Of a stretch of 64,000 nucleotides of DNA, positions 1-9,784 are shown one piece after another (position 1 is the first letter of the stretch; every line of letters starts with the position of its first letter). Under the pieces are notes generated by a model. It was not told the origin of the DNA. It was given only the letters and a program-made list of their open reading frames with translations, and ran no database searches. A program made the translations under genes and the position numbers. The stretch spans positions 1 to 64,000 of the forward strand of contig JAIRTL010000092.1 in assembly GCA_031254915.1 (NCBI GenBank). The letters are read 5' to 3'. Origin of the DNA: Planctomycetota bacterium (lineage in GTDB: Bacteria > Planctomycetota > SZUA-567).

Positions 1-65
1 AGTCCCCGCGCTGCGTGGACGAATGTCCGTCGGGGGCGCTTGAATTCATGGAGGTCGCGACATGA
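1..65 (+). CDS. C-terminal fragment of a 4Fe-4S ferredoxin-type protein (cut by window edge)
   Basis: Only the last 20 codons are inside the window (frame from base 3). They read C-V-D-E-C-P-S-G-A-L, which is the C-x3-C-P end of a [4Fe-4S] cluster-binding motif, followed by a short tail. The TGA stop overlaps the ATG of the next gene (ATGA at 62-65), so the two are translationally coupled. The product is probably an electron-transfer subunit or domain feeding the downstream flavoprotein. Everything upstream, including the other cluster ligands, is missing, so the family cannot be named. Confidence 0.6.
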   Translation, partial: SPRCVDECPSGALEFMEVAT

Positions 66-1291
66 GACACGTCATCATCGGAGCCAGCGCCGCCGGCGTC
101 AACGCCGCCGGGCTGCTGCGCCAGTACGATCCGGACTCGGAAATCACCGTCGTCGCCAAGGACGACCGGGTCTATTCCCGTTGCATGCTCCATCTCAAGA
201 TCGCCGGAACCCGCGACGACGCCGGACTCGCCTTCGTCGACGCCGACTTCTTCGCCGCCAACCGCGTCGCCTGGCGCGGCGGAGAGACGGTCGCGGACAT
301 CCTCGTCGACGACAAGGCGGCCGCGCTCGAGTCGGGCGGAAAAATCCCCTACGACCGGCTCCTCATCGCCTCGGGCGCCCAATCCTTCATCCCGCCCGTC
401 CCTGGGCTGCGCGAGGCGAAAAACGTCGTTTCCCTGCGCAACATGGACGATGTCGAGAAGTTGACCGGGTGGGGCAGGCCGGGAACGCGCGCCGTCGTGA
501 TCGGCGCCGGCCTCGTGGGCATGGACGCGGCGGTCGCGTTGATCGAGAACGGCGTCAAGGTGACGCTTGTCGAAATGATGGACCGCGTGCTCGCGATCCA
601 GCTCGACGATTACGCCGCCTCGCGCTACGCCGACCTCCTCAGGGTCCACGGCGTCGAGGTCATCGTCGGCGCCAAGGTCCAGGCCGGCCGTTCCGGCGAC
701 GCCGGCAGGCTGCGCTCGCTCGAGCTCGCCGACGGCCGCGAACTGCCCTGCGACTTCTGCGTCGTCGCGGCGGGCGTGGCGCCGAACATCGGCTTCATCA
801 AGGACGGGCGCATCGCGCTCACCCAGAACAAGCGCGCGGTCGCCGTCGACCGCCGGTGCCGCACCTCGTGCCCGGACGTCTTCGCGGCCGGCGACGTCAC
901 CTTCCTCGCCCCCATCTGGCCGGAGGCGGTCCGCCAGGCGGAAGTCGCCGCCGCCAACATGGCGGGAAGGGAAGCCAGCCTCCCCGACCAGGACTGGGCC
1001 TGGACGAACTCGATGAACTTCTTCGGCCTGCCGACCGTGTCCTACGGTCACACAAGCATGGCCGACCCCTCGTTCATCCAGGAGACCTACATCGACGGCG
1101 ACGTCTACCGGAAGGTGATCCACAAGGACGGCGTCATACACGGCGCCGTCTTCCAGGGAGACATCGACAACTGCGGCGTCTACCTCCGCCTTGTCCGCGA
1201 CAGGATTCCCTTCGGCCATACGGGTAAAAACCCGCTCGACCTCAATTACGCCGACTTCTTCCAACAGGCCGCCAACGGCGAATTCGTCTGA
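62..1291 (+). CDS. FAD/NAD(P)-dependent oxidoreductase (pyridine nucleotide-disulphide class)
   Basis: 409 aa. The N-terminus carries a dinucleotide-binding fold with G-A-S-A-A-G (residues 7-12) for FAD. A second Rossmann motif, V-I-G-A-G-L-V-G near residue 145, is for NAD(P)H. The later F-A-A-G-D-V motif (about residue 278) is the second FAD-binding signature of this class. No CxxxxC redox disulphide is visible, so it resembles the NADH:acceptor oxidoreductases (NirB N-domain, rubredoxin or ferredoxin reductase types) rather than thioredoxin or lipoamide reductases. It overlaps the preceding ferredoxin-like gene by 4 bp, so it probably exchanges electrons with that iron-sulphur partner. The substrate is unknown. 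Confidence 0.85.
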   Translation: MRHVIIGASAAGVNAAGLLRQYDPDSEITVVAKDDRVYSRCMLHLKIAGTRDDAGLAFVDADFFAANRVAWRGGETVADILVDDKAAALESGGKIPYDRLLIASGAQSFIPPVPGLREAKNVVSLRNMDDVEKLTGWGRPGTRAVVIGAGLVGMDAAVALIENGVKVTLVEMMDRVLAIQLDDYAASRYADLLRVHGVEVIVGAKVQAGRSGDAGRLRSLELADGRELPCDFCVVAAGVAPNIGFIKDGRIALTQNKRAVAVDRRCRTSCPDVFAAGDVTFLAPIWPEAVRQAEVAAANMAGREASLPDQDWAWTNSMNFFGLPTVSYGHTSMADPSFIQETYIDGDVYRKVIHKDGVIHGAVFQGDIDNCGVYLRLVRDRIPFGHTGKNPLDLNYADFFQQAANGEFV

Positions 1292-1450
1292 TGCCGAGTC
1301 CCGTCGGGATTCCCCGATATGCTCCCGGTGGTGAAACCTTTTTGAAAGAGGTCTTCCCCCCGGAAGGGGTTCCCCCCCAGGGAAATATCGGAGCGCTGCA
1401 ACGGGATCCGGCATGATGCCGCCCCGGGAGCGGATTTTGCGTACCGTTTC

Positions 1451-1484
1451 GGGGGCCTTCCCAAAGAAGGCCCCCGCGGTTTTT
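1451..1484 (+). terminator. Rho-independent terminator after the oxidoreductase
   Basis: A perfect 10-bp stem (GGGGGCCTTC / GAAGGCCCCC) with loop CCAAA is followed after GCGG by a five-T run. It ends the plus-strand unit. On the minus strand the stem is followed by GAAACGG, so it is not a good terminator for uvrB. Confidence 0.75.
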
Positions 1485-1522
1485 GCGCCCCGCATTTTCG
1501 TCCGGGCGTGCGACAGGCAGGG

Positions 1523-3586
<2,064 letters not shown>

Positions 3587-3609
3587 GGGTGGTCACTCGG
3601 CAATCGTGC

Positions 3610-3640
3610 ATACCGTTCACGGTCCGGAATTGCGATGCCC
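3610..3640 (+). repeat. Truncated copy of dispersed repeat R1 (R1-D)
   Basis: The stretch beginning ATACCGTTCACGGTCCGGAA matches the 5' end of R1 copy B in about 27 of 31 positions, then similarity stops. On the minus strand it encodes the last residues and stop of cmk (R-G-H-R-N-S-G-P-stop). The other copies read R-G-N-R-N-S-G-P-stop (R1-B) and P-G-N-H-D-S-G-S-stop (R1-A) in the equivalent frame. It appears to be a remnant that replaced the end of cmk. Confidence 0.6.
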
Positions 3641-4309
3641 GCGGAGCTGCCGCAACACCGCCGCCGCCGCCCCGTCCAGCGCCATGCCGGTCGTGTCCAG
3701 GTAGACGATGCCGTCCGCCGCGAGCGCCCGGTCGCGGGCGTTGCGCAACGGGCCGACGGCGAAGTCCGACGCGTCCCGCTCCTCGACGTCCCGGACGACG
3801 CGTTCCAGGCTCGTCTCCCGGCCGGCGGCGATCAGTTCGTCGTAGCGGCGCTTCGCCCGCGCCTCCACCGACGCGGTGAGGAAAAACTTCCACCTGGCGT
3901 CGGGAAGGACGACGGTGCAGATGTCGCGCCCCTCCGTGACGGAAGGCCGCGAAACGGCGATGGCGCGCTGCTTGCGGGCGAGGATTTCGCGGAGCGCCGG
4001 CGCGCGCGCGACGAATTTGACGTTTTCCGTCACCTTCGGGTCGCGGATGGCGCGGGAGACGTCTTCGCCGTCGAGGAAAACCGTCGTGCCGGCTTCGTCA
4101 AAGCCGACGTCGGCGCCGCCGACGGCGGCCGTGAGCGCCTCGCCGTCGTCCGGGTCGACGGCGAGGCGAAGCGCCTTGAGGGCGAGCGCCCGGTACATCG
4201 CGCCCGTGTCGACGAACAGCCAGTTCCTGGCGCCGGCGACCCGGCGCGCGACGGACGACTTCCCCGCGCCGGCGGGACCGTCGATGGCGACGGCGGGCAA
4301 GTCCGGCAT
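3617..4309 (-). CDS. cmk: Cytidylate kinase
   Basis: 230 aa, the normal size for bacterial Cmk. It phosphorylates CMP/dCMP with ATP. The P-loop G-P-A-G-A-G-K-S lies at residues 11-18; the family signature G-R-D-I-C-T-V-V (about 133-140) and the D-x-R-D segment of the LID region are present. The ATG is one base after the rpiB stop, so rpiB-cmk-uvrB look like one transcript. The final nine codons and the stop coincide with the R1-D repeat fragment, so the native C-terminus was probably replaced, in a part of the protein that is usually variable. Confidence 0.95.
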   Translation of the reverse strand: MPDLPAVAIDGPAGAGKSSVARRVAGARNWLFVDTGAMYRALALKALRLAVDPDDGEALTAAVGGADVGFDEAGTTVFLDGEDVSRAIRDPKVTENVKFVARAPALREILARKQRAIAVSRPSVTEGRDICTVVLPDARWKFFLTASVEARAKRRYDELIAAGRETSLERVVRDVEERDASDFAVGPLRNARDRALAADGIVYLDTTGMALDGAAAAVLRQLRGHRNSGP

Positions 4310-4310
4310 T

Positions 4311-4760
4311 TCATTTTCCTTCCGGATGGTCGATATTCCAGATCCGGCGCCTGTGGCGTTCGTCGCCGGAGAAAGGAGCGTCCAGCCAGGCTTCGAGAAT
4401 CTTCCCGTGCGGGTCGACGGGAGAAACGCGGCCCGGCATGACGAGGATGTTGGCGTCGTTGTGGCCGCGCGCGAGTTTGGCGTATTCGACCGTCAGGCAC
4501 AGGGAGGCGCGGATGCCGGGATGGCGGTTGGCGGCGTAGCTCATGCCGAGGCCGGTGCCGCACAGAAGGACGGCGCGGTCATACGTCCCCGCCGCGACGG
4601 CCGCGGCGACCGGGTGCGCGACGTCGGGGTAGTCGCCCATGCCGTCCTTGACCTTGGTGAAGTCCTCGACCTCGTGACCGAGTTCCGCAAGGCGCTTTTT
4701 GATCCGTTCCTTGACCTCGAAGGCGGCGTGGTCCGAGCCGATGGCGATCTTGAATCCCAT
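4311..4760 (-). CDS. rpiB: Ribose-5-phosphate isomerase B
   Basis: 149 aa, the usual RpiB length. It interconverts ribose-5-P and ribulose-5-P (LacAB/RpiB family; some members act on allose-6-P). The start I-A-I-G-S-D-H-A-A-F is typical, the catalytic Cys67 lies in C-G-T-G-L-G, and the G-H-N-D-A-N segment (99-104) follows. It is the first gene of the rpiB-cmk-uvrB unit, with a clear AAGGAG ribosome site before the ATG. Its role in pentose phosphate balance could connect functionally to the HPS/RPE operon at 55-60 kb, though the genes are far apart. Confidence 0.95.
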   Translation of the reverse strand: MGFKIAIGSDHAAFEVKERIKKRLAELGHEVEDFTKVKDGMGDYPDVAHPVAAAVAAGTYDRAVLLCGTGLGMSYAANRHPGIRASLCLTVEYAKLARGHNDANILVMPGRVSPVDPHGKILEAWLDAPFSGDERHRRRIWNIDHPEGK

Positions 4761-4803
4761 AGCGTTTTCTCCTTACGAAATGAAGCGTCGACGCGCCGCG
4801 TCA

Positions 4804-4809
4804 AGTATA
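4804..4809 (-). promoter_or_regulatory. -10 box upstream of rpiB
   Basis: TATACT on the minus strand, 43 bp before the rpiB ATG. A matching -35 is poor (TTGGCT would be only 13 bp away). The same TATACT element recurs upstream of other genes in this window, which is the main support. Confidence 0.4.
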
Positions 4810-4849
4810 GCGCCGCCGCCGCCCAAGCCAAGGCGGGAATCGGCGGGCG

Positions 4850-5611
4850 TCACTTTTTCCGCTCGTCGAACTCGCGCCGGTTCCCCGGCGCCTCCGGGTG
4901 GTCGCGGAGGGCGCGGAAAAAATCGCGCAGCCATTCCTGCGCCCGCACGATCCGCACCATGAGCTTTTCGACCGCGCCCCGGCTCGGCAGGTCGATCCCG
5001 TAGCGTTGACGCAGCCTGACGACGTCCTTGGCGCGGCCGAGAAGAAAGGTGCCGCGGTTGGAGACGTCGATGATCTTCAGTCCGCCGTCGTCCTGGACGA
5101 TGATGTTGCGGGCGTGCACGTCGAGGAAGGCCAGCCTGTGCCGGTGCAGCTTCTGGACCGTCTCGATGATCGCGGGATGGTATTTGGCGATGCTGTCCTG
5201 GGCGGCGAGACATCCGCCGGGACAGAACTCGATGAGCGCGTACGTCTCCGGATAGGCGCGCTCGCCGATCTTTTCGGCGACGAGATAGATTTCCTGGATC
5301 ACGTCGCAGCCCTCGGCGGCGGCGCGGTCGACGCGGCGCATCAGCCTCGAATAGAATGGGCCGCACAGCCAGCGCCAGAGCCGGATTTCGAGGCGCGGAT
5401 CCTTTTCCCAATCATGCTTGAGGACGTACTTCCGGCCGCCGTCCGCGATGAAATAAACGCGATGGTCGGCGATCGTGTAGGGATAGCGTTCGGCCTCGAG
5501 CCGGCCGTCCATGAAGCGGCGGAGAATGTCCCAATAATCGCGGCCGTCGTCCTTGACGTAAACGTTGAAGCCGTCCCTCGTTTCATGGCGGATAATGGGC
5601 TTGCCTGCCAT
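4850..5611 (-). CDS. RfaY/WaaY-like LPS core kinase-fold protein
   Basis: 253 aa from an ATG that overlaps the upstream patatin stop (TAATG). It has a protein-kinase-like fold: a Lys in K-Y-V-L-K-H-D (about 64-70) for ATP, a catalytic-loop-like L-D-V-H-A-R-N segment (about 173-179) and a Mg-binding D in I-I-D-V-S-N (about 191). This arrangement is known from RfaY/WaaY heptose kinases and related lipopolysaccharide kinases. Coupling to a patatin-like lipase suggests an envelope-lipid or LPS-modification role. The exact sugar acceptor cannot be read from sequence. A longer frame begins at 5899, but the coupled start with its following conserved sequence is far more likely. Confidence 0.65.
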   Translation of the reverse strand: MAGKPIIRHETRDGFNVYVKDDGRDYWDILRRFMDGRLEAERYPYTIADHRVYFIADGGRKYVLKHDWEKDPRLEIRLWRWLCGPFYSRLMRRVDRAAAEGCDVIQEIYLVAEKIGERAYPETYALIEFCPGGCLAAQDSIAKYHPAIIETVQKLHRHRLAFLDVHARNIIVQDDGGLKIIDVSNRGTFLLGRAKDVVRLRQRYGIDLPSRGAVEKLMVRIVRAQEWLRDFFRALRDHPEAPGNRREFDERKK

Positions 5612-6507
5612 TACGCCCCCTTTTCCGCAAGGGCGCGGATCAGGGGAAGCGCCGCCTCGGCGGCGTCGCGGCCCCGGGAAACGGCTTCGTCGATGCGGCT
5701 GAAATCGCCCCAGAAAATATCCGAAACCTCCGGCTTGACGACAATGTCGGCGCCGGCGATTTCGGCCTGGTGGAGAAGGTCGCTTTGTATCGACAGAATG
5801 CGGCGTACGACGTCGAATCCCGTATCGGCGCGGTGGTCGCGGTCGAGCGGGTTGCAGATGTCGACGGCGATCACCTGTTCGGCGCCGAGTTTGCGGCACA
5901 GGGTGACCGGAACCGGGCAGATGGGGGCCGCGTCGGCGTAGTCGCGGCCATCGTGCCGGAAGGGCGCGAAGACGAGCCCCACCGCCACCGCCGCCTTGAG
6001 GAGCGGGTTGAGCGGCCCTTCCGCGAAGTCCCGCACCCGGCCCTCCGTCAGGTCGAGGGCGTTAAGGCCGAACGGAAGGGCGAGGGAGCCGATGTCGGGG
6101 CCGTTTCCCGGGAACAGGGCGTCGACCGCCCTGGCGACGGGGTGCAGTGTCCTCAGGCCGCGCCGGAGGGAGACGGCGGCGGCGACGGAGAGCGTCGCCA
6201 GTTTTTTCCCGACCCTGCCCAGGGGACCGCGCCGGCTGTGAAGGCCGTCGTTGCGGTTCGGGCGGGCAAGGGCTCCCAAAAGGGAGGATTTGCGGAAAAA
6301 GTCGAGAATTTCCGGGATCACGCGGTCGGCGCGCGGATCGCGCGCGTACAAGGCGCCGAGAACCGCCCCCATGCTCGAGCCGCTCAGGCAATACGGCGTC
6401 ACCCCCGCCTCTTCGAGTCGTGCGAGAACGCCCAGATGGGCGAAAGCCCTGCCGCCTCCGCCGCCGAGCGCGACGCCGATTTTCCGTTCCGCCTCCCGTC
6501 CGTTCAT
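5611..6507 (-). CDS. Patatin-like phospholipase (RssA/NTE family)
   Basis: 298 aa. The oxyanion-hole loop G-G-G-G-G-R-A-F-A-H-L-G begins at residue 15, the nucleophile Ser45 lies in G-S-S-M-G (43-47), and the dyad Asp is D192 in Y-A-D-A-A-P. The usual D-G-G/A around the Asp is D-A-A here. Likely a membrane-associated serine lipase or lysophospholipase. It is translationally coupled to the kinase-fold gene downstream. Start choice: ATG 6507 gives the family N-terminus. An upstream in-frame ATG at 6660 would cross the promoter and add a low-complexity leader, so it was not used. The -10 box ends only 7 bp before the ATG, suggesting a leaderless mRNA. Confidence 0.85.
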   Translation of the reverse strand: MNGREAERKIGVALGGGGGRAFAHLGVLARLEEAGVTPYCLSGSSMGAVLGALYARDPRADRVIPEILDFFRKSSLLGALARPNRNDGLHSRRGPLGRVGKKLATLSVAAAVSLRRGLRTLHPVARAVDALFPGNGPDIGSLALPFGLNALDLTEGRVRDFAEGPLNPLLKAAVAVGLVFAPFRHDGRDYADAAPICPVPVTLCRKLGAEQVIAVDICNPLDRDHRADTGFDVVRRILSIQSDLLHQAEIAGADIVVKPEVSDIFWGDFSRIDEAVSRGRDAAEAALPLIRALAEKGA

Positions 6508-6513
6508 TCCCCG

Positions 6514-6543
6514 ATTATACGGGTTGGCGAAGCGGGTTGGCAA
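6514..6543 (-). promoter_or_regulatory. Sigma70-type promoter for the patatin-kinase operon (leaderless)
   Basis: Minus strand TTGCCA (6543-6538), 18-bp spacer, TATAAT (6519-6514). The predicted start site falls at about the A of the ATG at 6507, leaving no 5' leader or usable Shine-Dalgarno. Confidence 0.65.
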
Positions 6544-6567
6544 GAGGGGCGAAAAGAAACGTGACCA

Positions 6568-6596
6568 TTGAGACGAAAGGGGGGAGCGTGTAAAAT
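6568..6596 (+). promoter_or_regulatory. Sigma70-type promoter for the UbiB-like gene
   Basis: TTGAGA (6568-6573), 17-bp spacer, TAAAAT (6591-6596). It sits back to back with the patatin promoter and about 42 bp before the TTG start of the downstream gene. Confidence 0.65.
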
Positions 6597-6637
6597 ACGG
6601 GGAACGGCGCCGGGGACGCCGGAAAGGGAGAAGCGCC

Positions 6638-8347
6638 TTGCGGGTTTGGGAGATGTACAAAACCTACGGCAACATCATGCGGCTCAGGCAGATACTGACC
6701 GTATTGGCCAAGCGCGGCTTTTCGCACTTCCTGGCCCGCATGCGCATCCACGACTACGCGCCGTGGATAGGCCGCCTGATGGATCCGGTGAAGGATCGGG
6801 GCGACCCGGTCGGCCGCGACCTTCCCAATCAACTCGCGCAGGCGTTCCAGGAGCTCGGCCCCGCGTTCATCAAGCTCGGCCAACTTCTCGCGACCCGCCC
6901 CGACATCGTCTCCGAGGATTTCCAGCAGGCGTTCGCGCGCCTGCAGGACAAGGTCGAGCCATTGCCGCCGGAGACGATCGTCCCCGCGCTCGAGGCGTCG
7001 CTCGGCCGGCCGCTCGACGGGGTGTTCCGGAAATTCGACCGGAACGCGGTCGCGAGCGGTTCCATCGGCCAGGCGCACAACGCCACCCTCCCGGGCGGCG
7101 AGGACGTCGTCGTGAAAGTCCAGCGGCCGGGCATCGGCAAGGTCATCCAGGATGACCTTGCGCTCCTCGAGTGGTTCGCGGAACTGATCGAAGACCATAT
7201 CCCGGAACTTTCCGTCGTGCGGCCCGTCTCCATCATTCAGGAATTCCGCCGGGCGATGGAGAACGAGCTCGATTTCGTCGGCGAAGCCTCATATACGTCG
7301 AAATTCCGTGAGATGCTGAAGGACGACGCCGGCATCGCGGTGCCGAAGGTTTATTGGGAATACGTCAGCCACAGCGTCCTCGTGCTCGAACGGTTGCGGG
7401 GAACGCCCCTCACCAGGGCGGGGGACCTTTCGGCGGAACATCGGGGGCGCATCGCCGCCGTCCTCGCCGACTGCTTCATGCGCCAGTGTTTCCTGGAGGG
7501 GTTTTTCCACGCCGATCCGCACCCGGGGAATATCTTCATCATGCCCGACGGCGGCGTCGGCCTGCTCGATTTCGGGCAGGTGGGCAGGCTGTCCGAGGAA
7601 CAGCGCCATGTCCTCGGCTTCATGCTCGTCGCGCTCGTCCGGGGCGAAACGGACGCCATGGCCGACCTGTACGCTGAAATAGGCGAGTTTTCCCCGGACG
7701 CGAACGCGGCGAATTTCCGCCAGGACCTGGCCGGTCTCGTCGACAGGTATTTCGGCATGCCCGCCGACAGGATCGATTTCGCCTCGCTCATCCAGGAGCT
7801 TCTCGCCGTCGCCCGCCGCAACGGCTTGCACCTGCCGCGCAGCTTCGTCATGCTGTCGAAAAGCCTGGTGACGATCGCCGGCGTCCTCCGCGAACTGTAT
7901 CCCGACTTTCGCCTCGACGCCGCCGTCAAGCCGTTCGCGCGCAAGCTCGTTCTCGGCATGGCCAATCCGGCGGCCGCCGCCAAGCGCGGCTGGAACACCG
8001 CTTCCCGCATCCTCGGCCTGCTCCGGCGCATGCCGGACGACGCCAAGGATCTGGTCGAAAAGGCGAAGGCGGGCAAATTCACCATCGTCTTCCACCATGA
8101 AAATCTCCACGACGTCGTCGAGCGCATCAGCCGTTCGTTCGACCGCTTCGCGTTCGGCGTCATCGCCGCCGCCGTCATCATCGGCTGTTCGATCATCCTC
8201 GTTTCCGGCCAGAACGCGATGCCGGCGAGCGACCTGCCCATAGTCGGCAGGGTGCCGCTGTCCGTGGTGGTGGCGTTTGTCGGCTTTTTCGGTTCGATTC
8301 TCGTGGTGCTGTACATGGCGTGGGGGATCTTCCGTGACAAAAGCTGA
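6638..8347 (+). CDS. ABC1/UbiB-family atypical kinase
   Basis: 569 aa. The family signature K-L-G-Q (79-82, in F-I-K-L-G-Q), the Ala-rich loop A-S-G-S-I-G-Q-A-H in place of a P-loop, the Lys of V-V-V-K-V-Q-R-P, the catalytic H-A-D-P-H-P-G-N and the metal site L-L-D-F-G-Q are all present. Two C-terminal hydrophobic helices (about 510-532 and 542-566) anchor it in the membrane, as in UbiB/AarF proteins of quinone or isoprenoid-lipid metabolism. No ubi or men genes are nearby, so its substrate is open. The TTG start is chosen because AAGGGAG lies 8 bp upstream; the ATG five codons later has no properly spaced site. Confidence 0.9.
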   Translation: MRVWEMYKTYGNIMRLRQILTVLAKRGFSHFLARMRIHDYAPWIGRLMDPVKDRGDPVGRDLPNQLAQAFQELGPAFIKLGQLLATRPDIVSEDFQQAFARLQDKVEPLPPETIVPALEASLGRPLDGVFRKFDRNAVASGSIGQAHNATLPGGEDVVVKVQRPGIGKVIQDDLALLEWFAELIEDHIPELSVVRPVSIIQEFRRAMENELDFVGEASYTSKFREMLKDDAGIAVPKVYWEYVSHSVLVLERLRGTPLTRAGDLSAEHRGRIAAVLADCFMRQCFLEGFFHADPHPGNIFIMPDGGVGLLDFGQVGRLSEEQRHVLGFMLVALVRGETDAMADLYAEIGEFSPDANAANFRQDLAGLVDRYFGMPADRIDFASLIQELLAVARRNGLHLPRSFVMLSKSLVTIAGVLRELYPDFRLDAAVKPFARKLVLGMANPAAAAKRGWNTASRILGLLRRMPDDAKDLVEKAKAGKFTIVFHHENLHDVVERISRSFDRFAFGVIAAAVIIGCSIILVSGQNAMPASDLPIVGRVPLSVVVAFVGFFGSILVVLYMAWGIFRDKS

Positions 8348-9095
8348 CTTCCCCCTCCGCCTCGCCGCCGCGATCCTCGTTTGCCTCGGGTTCGCCGGCT
8401 GCGGCAGCGAACCCGACGTCTTCCCGGAACCCGGCAACGCCACGGAATCCGCCGTCATCATGCGCGAGGCGGAACAGGGCGAGATCATCGTCGTGTACGC
8501 CTCCTACCCCCTGCGCCCGGGCGCCCCCCCGGACGGCGTGCGCCGCGCCGTGCAGCGGGCGATGGGGCGGGGGCCATGCTCCTCGGCCGCGTTCTACTGG
8601 TCCGAGCGCACGCTGTCGTCGCGCTGGATTCATTCGCAGATCGCCGAGCGGATCAGGCACGGCATAGCGCCGCGCGTCATCCTCGCCGGCCACGGCCTCG
8701 GCGCGACGACGGCGGCGGAAACGGCCCGGAGCCTGATGCGGGACCAGTCCGGCGCGGTCGTATCGCTTCTCCTTACCGTCGACGCGGTGAAAACGGGGAA
8801 GATCGGTTCCGCCGCCGGCGTCACGGGAACCGTCATCGCCAGCAGCCTGCCCGGCGTGAAGGCGAACTTCGTCGCCTACGACGCCGCGCCCGCCCCCGAC
8901 GGCGTCCGCCTGCTCGCGCACGTCAACTACTACCAGACGTCGGCCGGATACAACGGCGCGCCGATGCCGGGAGCGGAAAACCACCACCTGTTCGATCCCT
9001 CCGGGATGCTCAACCACGGCAACGCCGACGACTTCGCCTTCGCCATGCTTGCGGGCGATCTGCGCGGGACGCTGGGACGCGGAGGATGGCGATGA
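8334..9095 (+). CDS. Alpha/beta-hydrolase-like lipoprotein with altered nucleophile elbow
   Basis: 253 aa from GTG 8334, preceded by GGGGGAT. A lipoprotein signal ends in the lipobox L-G-F-A-G-C (about 14-19). The middle contains I-L-A-G-H-G-L-G-A-T, which looks like the nucleophile elbow of an alpha/beta hydrolase (G-H-S-L-G) with the Ser replaced by Gly. It ends with an H-x-x-L-F-D and L-N-H-G-N region. It may be a binding or inactive hydrolase relative anchored in a membrane. It overlaps ubiB by 14 bp and the next lipoprotein by an ATGA, indicating one operon. No named family was recognised. Confidence 0.7.
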   Translation: MTKADFPLRLAAAILVCLGFAGCGSEPDVFPEPGNATESAVIMREAEQGEIIVVYASYPLRPGAPPDGVRRAVQRAMGRGPCSSAAFYWSERTLSSRWIHSQIAERIRHGIAPRVILAGHGLGATTAAETARSLMRDQSGAVVSLLLTVDAVKTGKIGSAAGVTGTVIASSLPGVKANFVAYDAAPAPDGVRLLAHVNYYQTSAGYNGAPMPGAENHHLFDPSGMLNHGNADDFAFAMLAGDLRGTLGRGGWR

Positions 9096-9766
9096 TCGGC
9101 GGGGAACGGCTGGCGATCCTGGCGGCGCCGCTTTTTCTTCTCGTCGCCGGGTGCTACGACAACGTCTGGTGGGACTACCGCGACGACCCGTACCTGGCGG
9201 AGATGGCCCCCGGCGGCACGGCCGAGGCGCTGCGGAACGTCAACAGCGTGTACCTCGACACGCGGCAGGTGGCGCTGCGCACCCTCGCCGAGGCGGCGGG
9301 ACGCGCCCGCGCGAAGGGGAACGCCGCCGAGGCCGACCGGCTCACGGACGCCGTCATCCGCCGCTACCGGCAGGAAAAGGACGCTTCCGTCCGGATGTGC
9401 ATCGTTCTCGTCTGCGCGCCGGCGGTCGGCGGGGGGTCGACGCCGATGGCGTCGTTCCTCCGGGAGAGGATCGCCGCCGGCGAGTTCCCCGGTTACGCCG
9501 CCCTGTCCCTGGCGCACCTCTCGCCCGGGGGCGCGTACGAGGACATCGTCCCCCTCACCCGGCATCCCTCCCCGGAGGTGCGGCTGCAGTCGGCGGTCGC
9601 GCTCACGATTCTCGCCGATCCGCGCGGGCGGGACGCGGTGGCGCGGGTCCTCTGGAGCATGCGGAGTCCGGAATGGCCGGACGAAATCGCGGGCCGCGCC
9701 CTGGAAGAGGCCGGGACGTCCCTTCGCCAAAGGGCGGAACGGACTTACGGGCCGCTGTTCAACTGA
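9092..9766 (+). CDS. HEAT-repeat-like lipoprotein
   Basis: 224 aa. The lipobox L-L-V-A-G-C follows a short hydrophobic segment. Residues ~35-120 are helical, rich in Ala, Arg and Glu. The C-terminal part has H-P-S-P-E-V-R-L-Q-S-A-V-A-L-T, a good match to a HEAT/PBS-lyase repeat, followed by a second degenerate unit. The ATG at 9092 overlaps the previous stop (ATGA) and has GGAGG 6 bp upstream; an ATG at 9086 directly abuts the GGAGG and is disfavoured. Likely a periplasmic scaffold or protein-binding lipoprotein working with its neighbour; the partner is unknown. Confidence 0.65.
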   Translation: MIGGERLAILAAPLFLLVAGCYDNVWWDYRDDPYLAEMAPGGTAEALRNVNSVYLDTRQVALRTLAEAAGRARAKGNAAEADRLTDAVIRRYRQEKDASVRMCIVLVCAPAVGGGSTPMASFLRERIAAGEFPGYAALSLAHLSPGGAYEDIVPLTRHPSPEVRLQSAVALTILADPRGRDAVARVLWSMRSPEWPDEIAGRALEEAGTSLRQRAERTYGPLFN

Positions 9767-9784
9767 GGAATCGGGAACCGTCCC

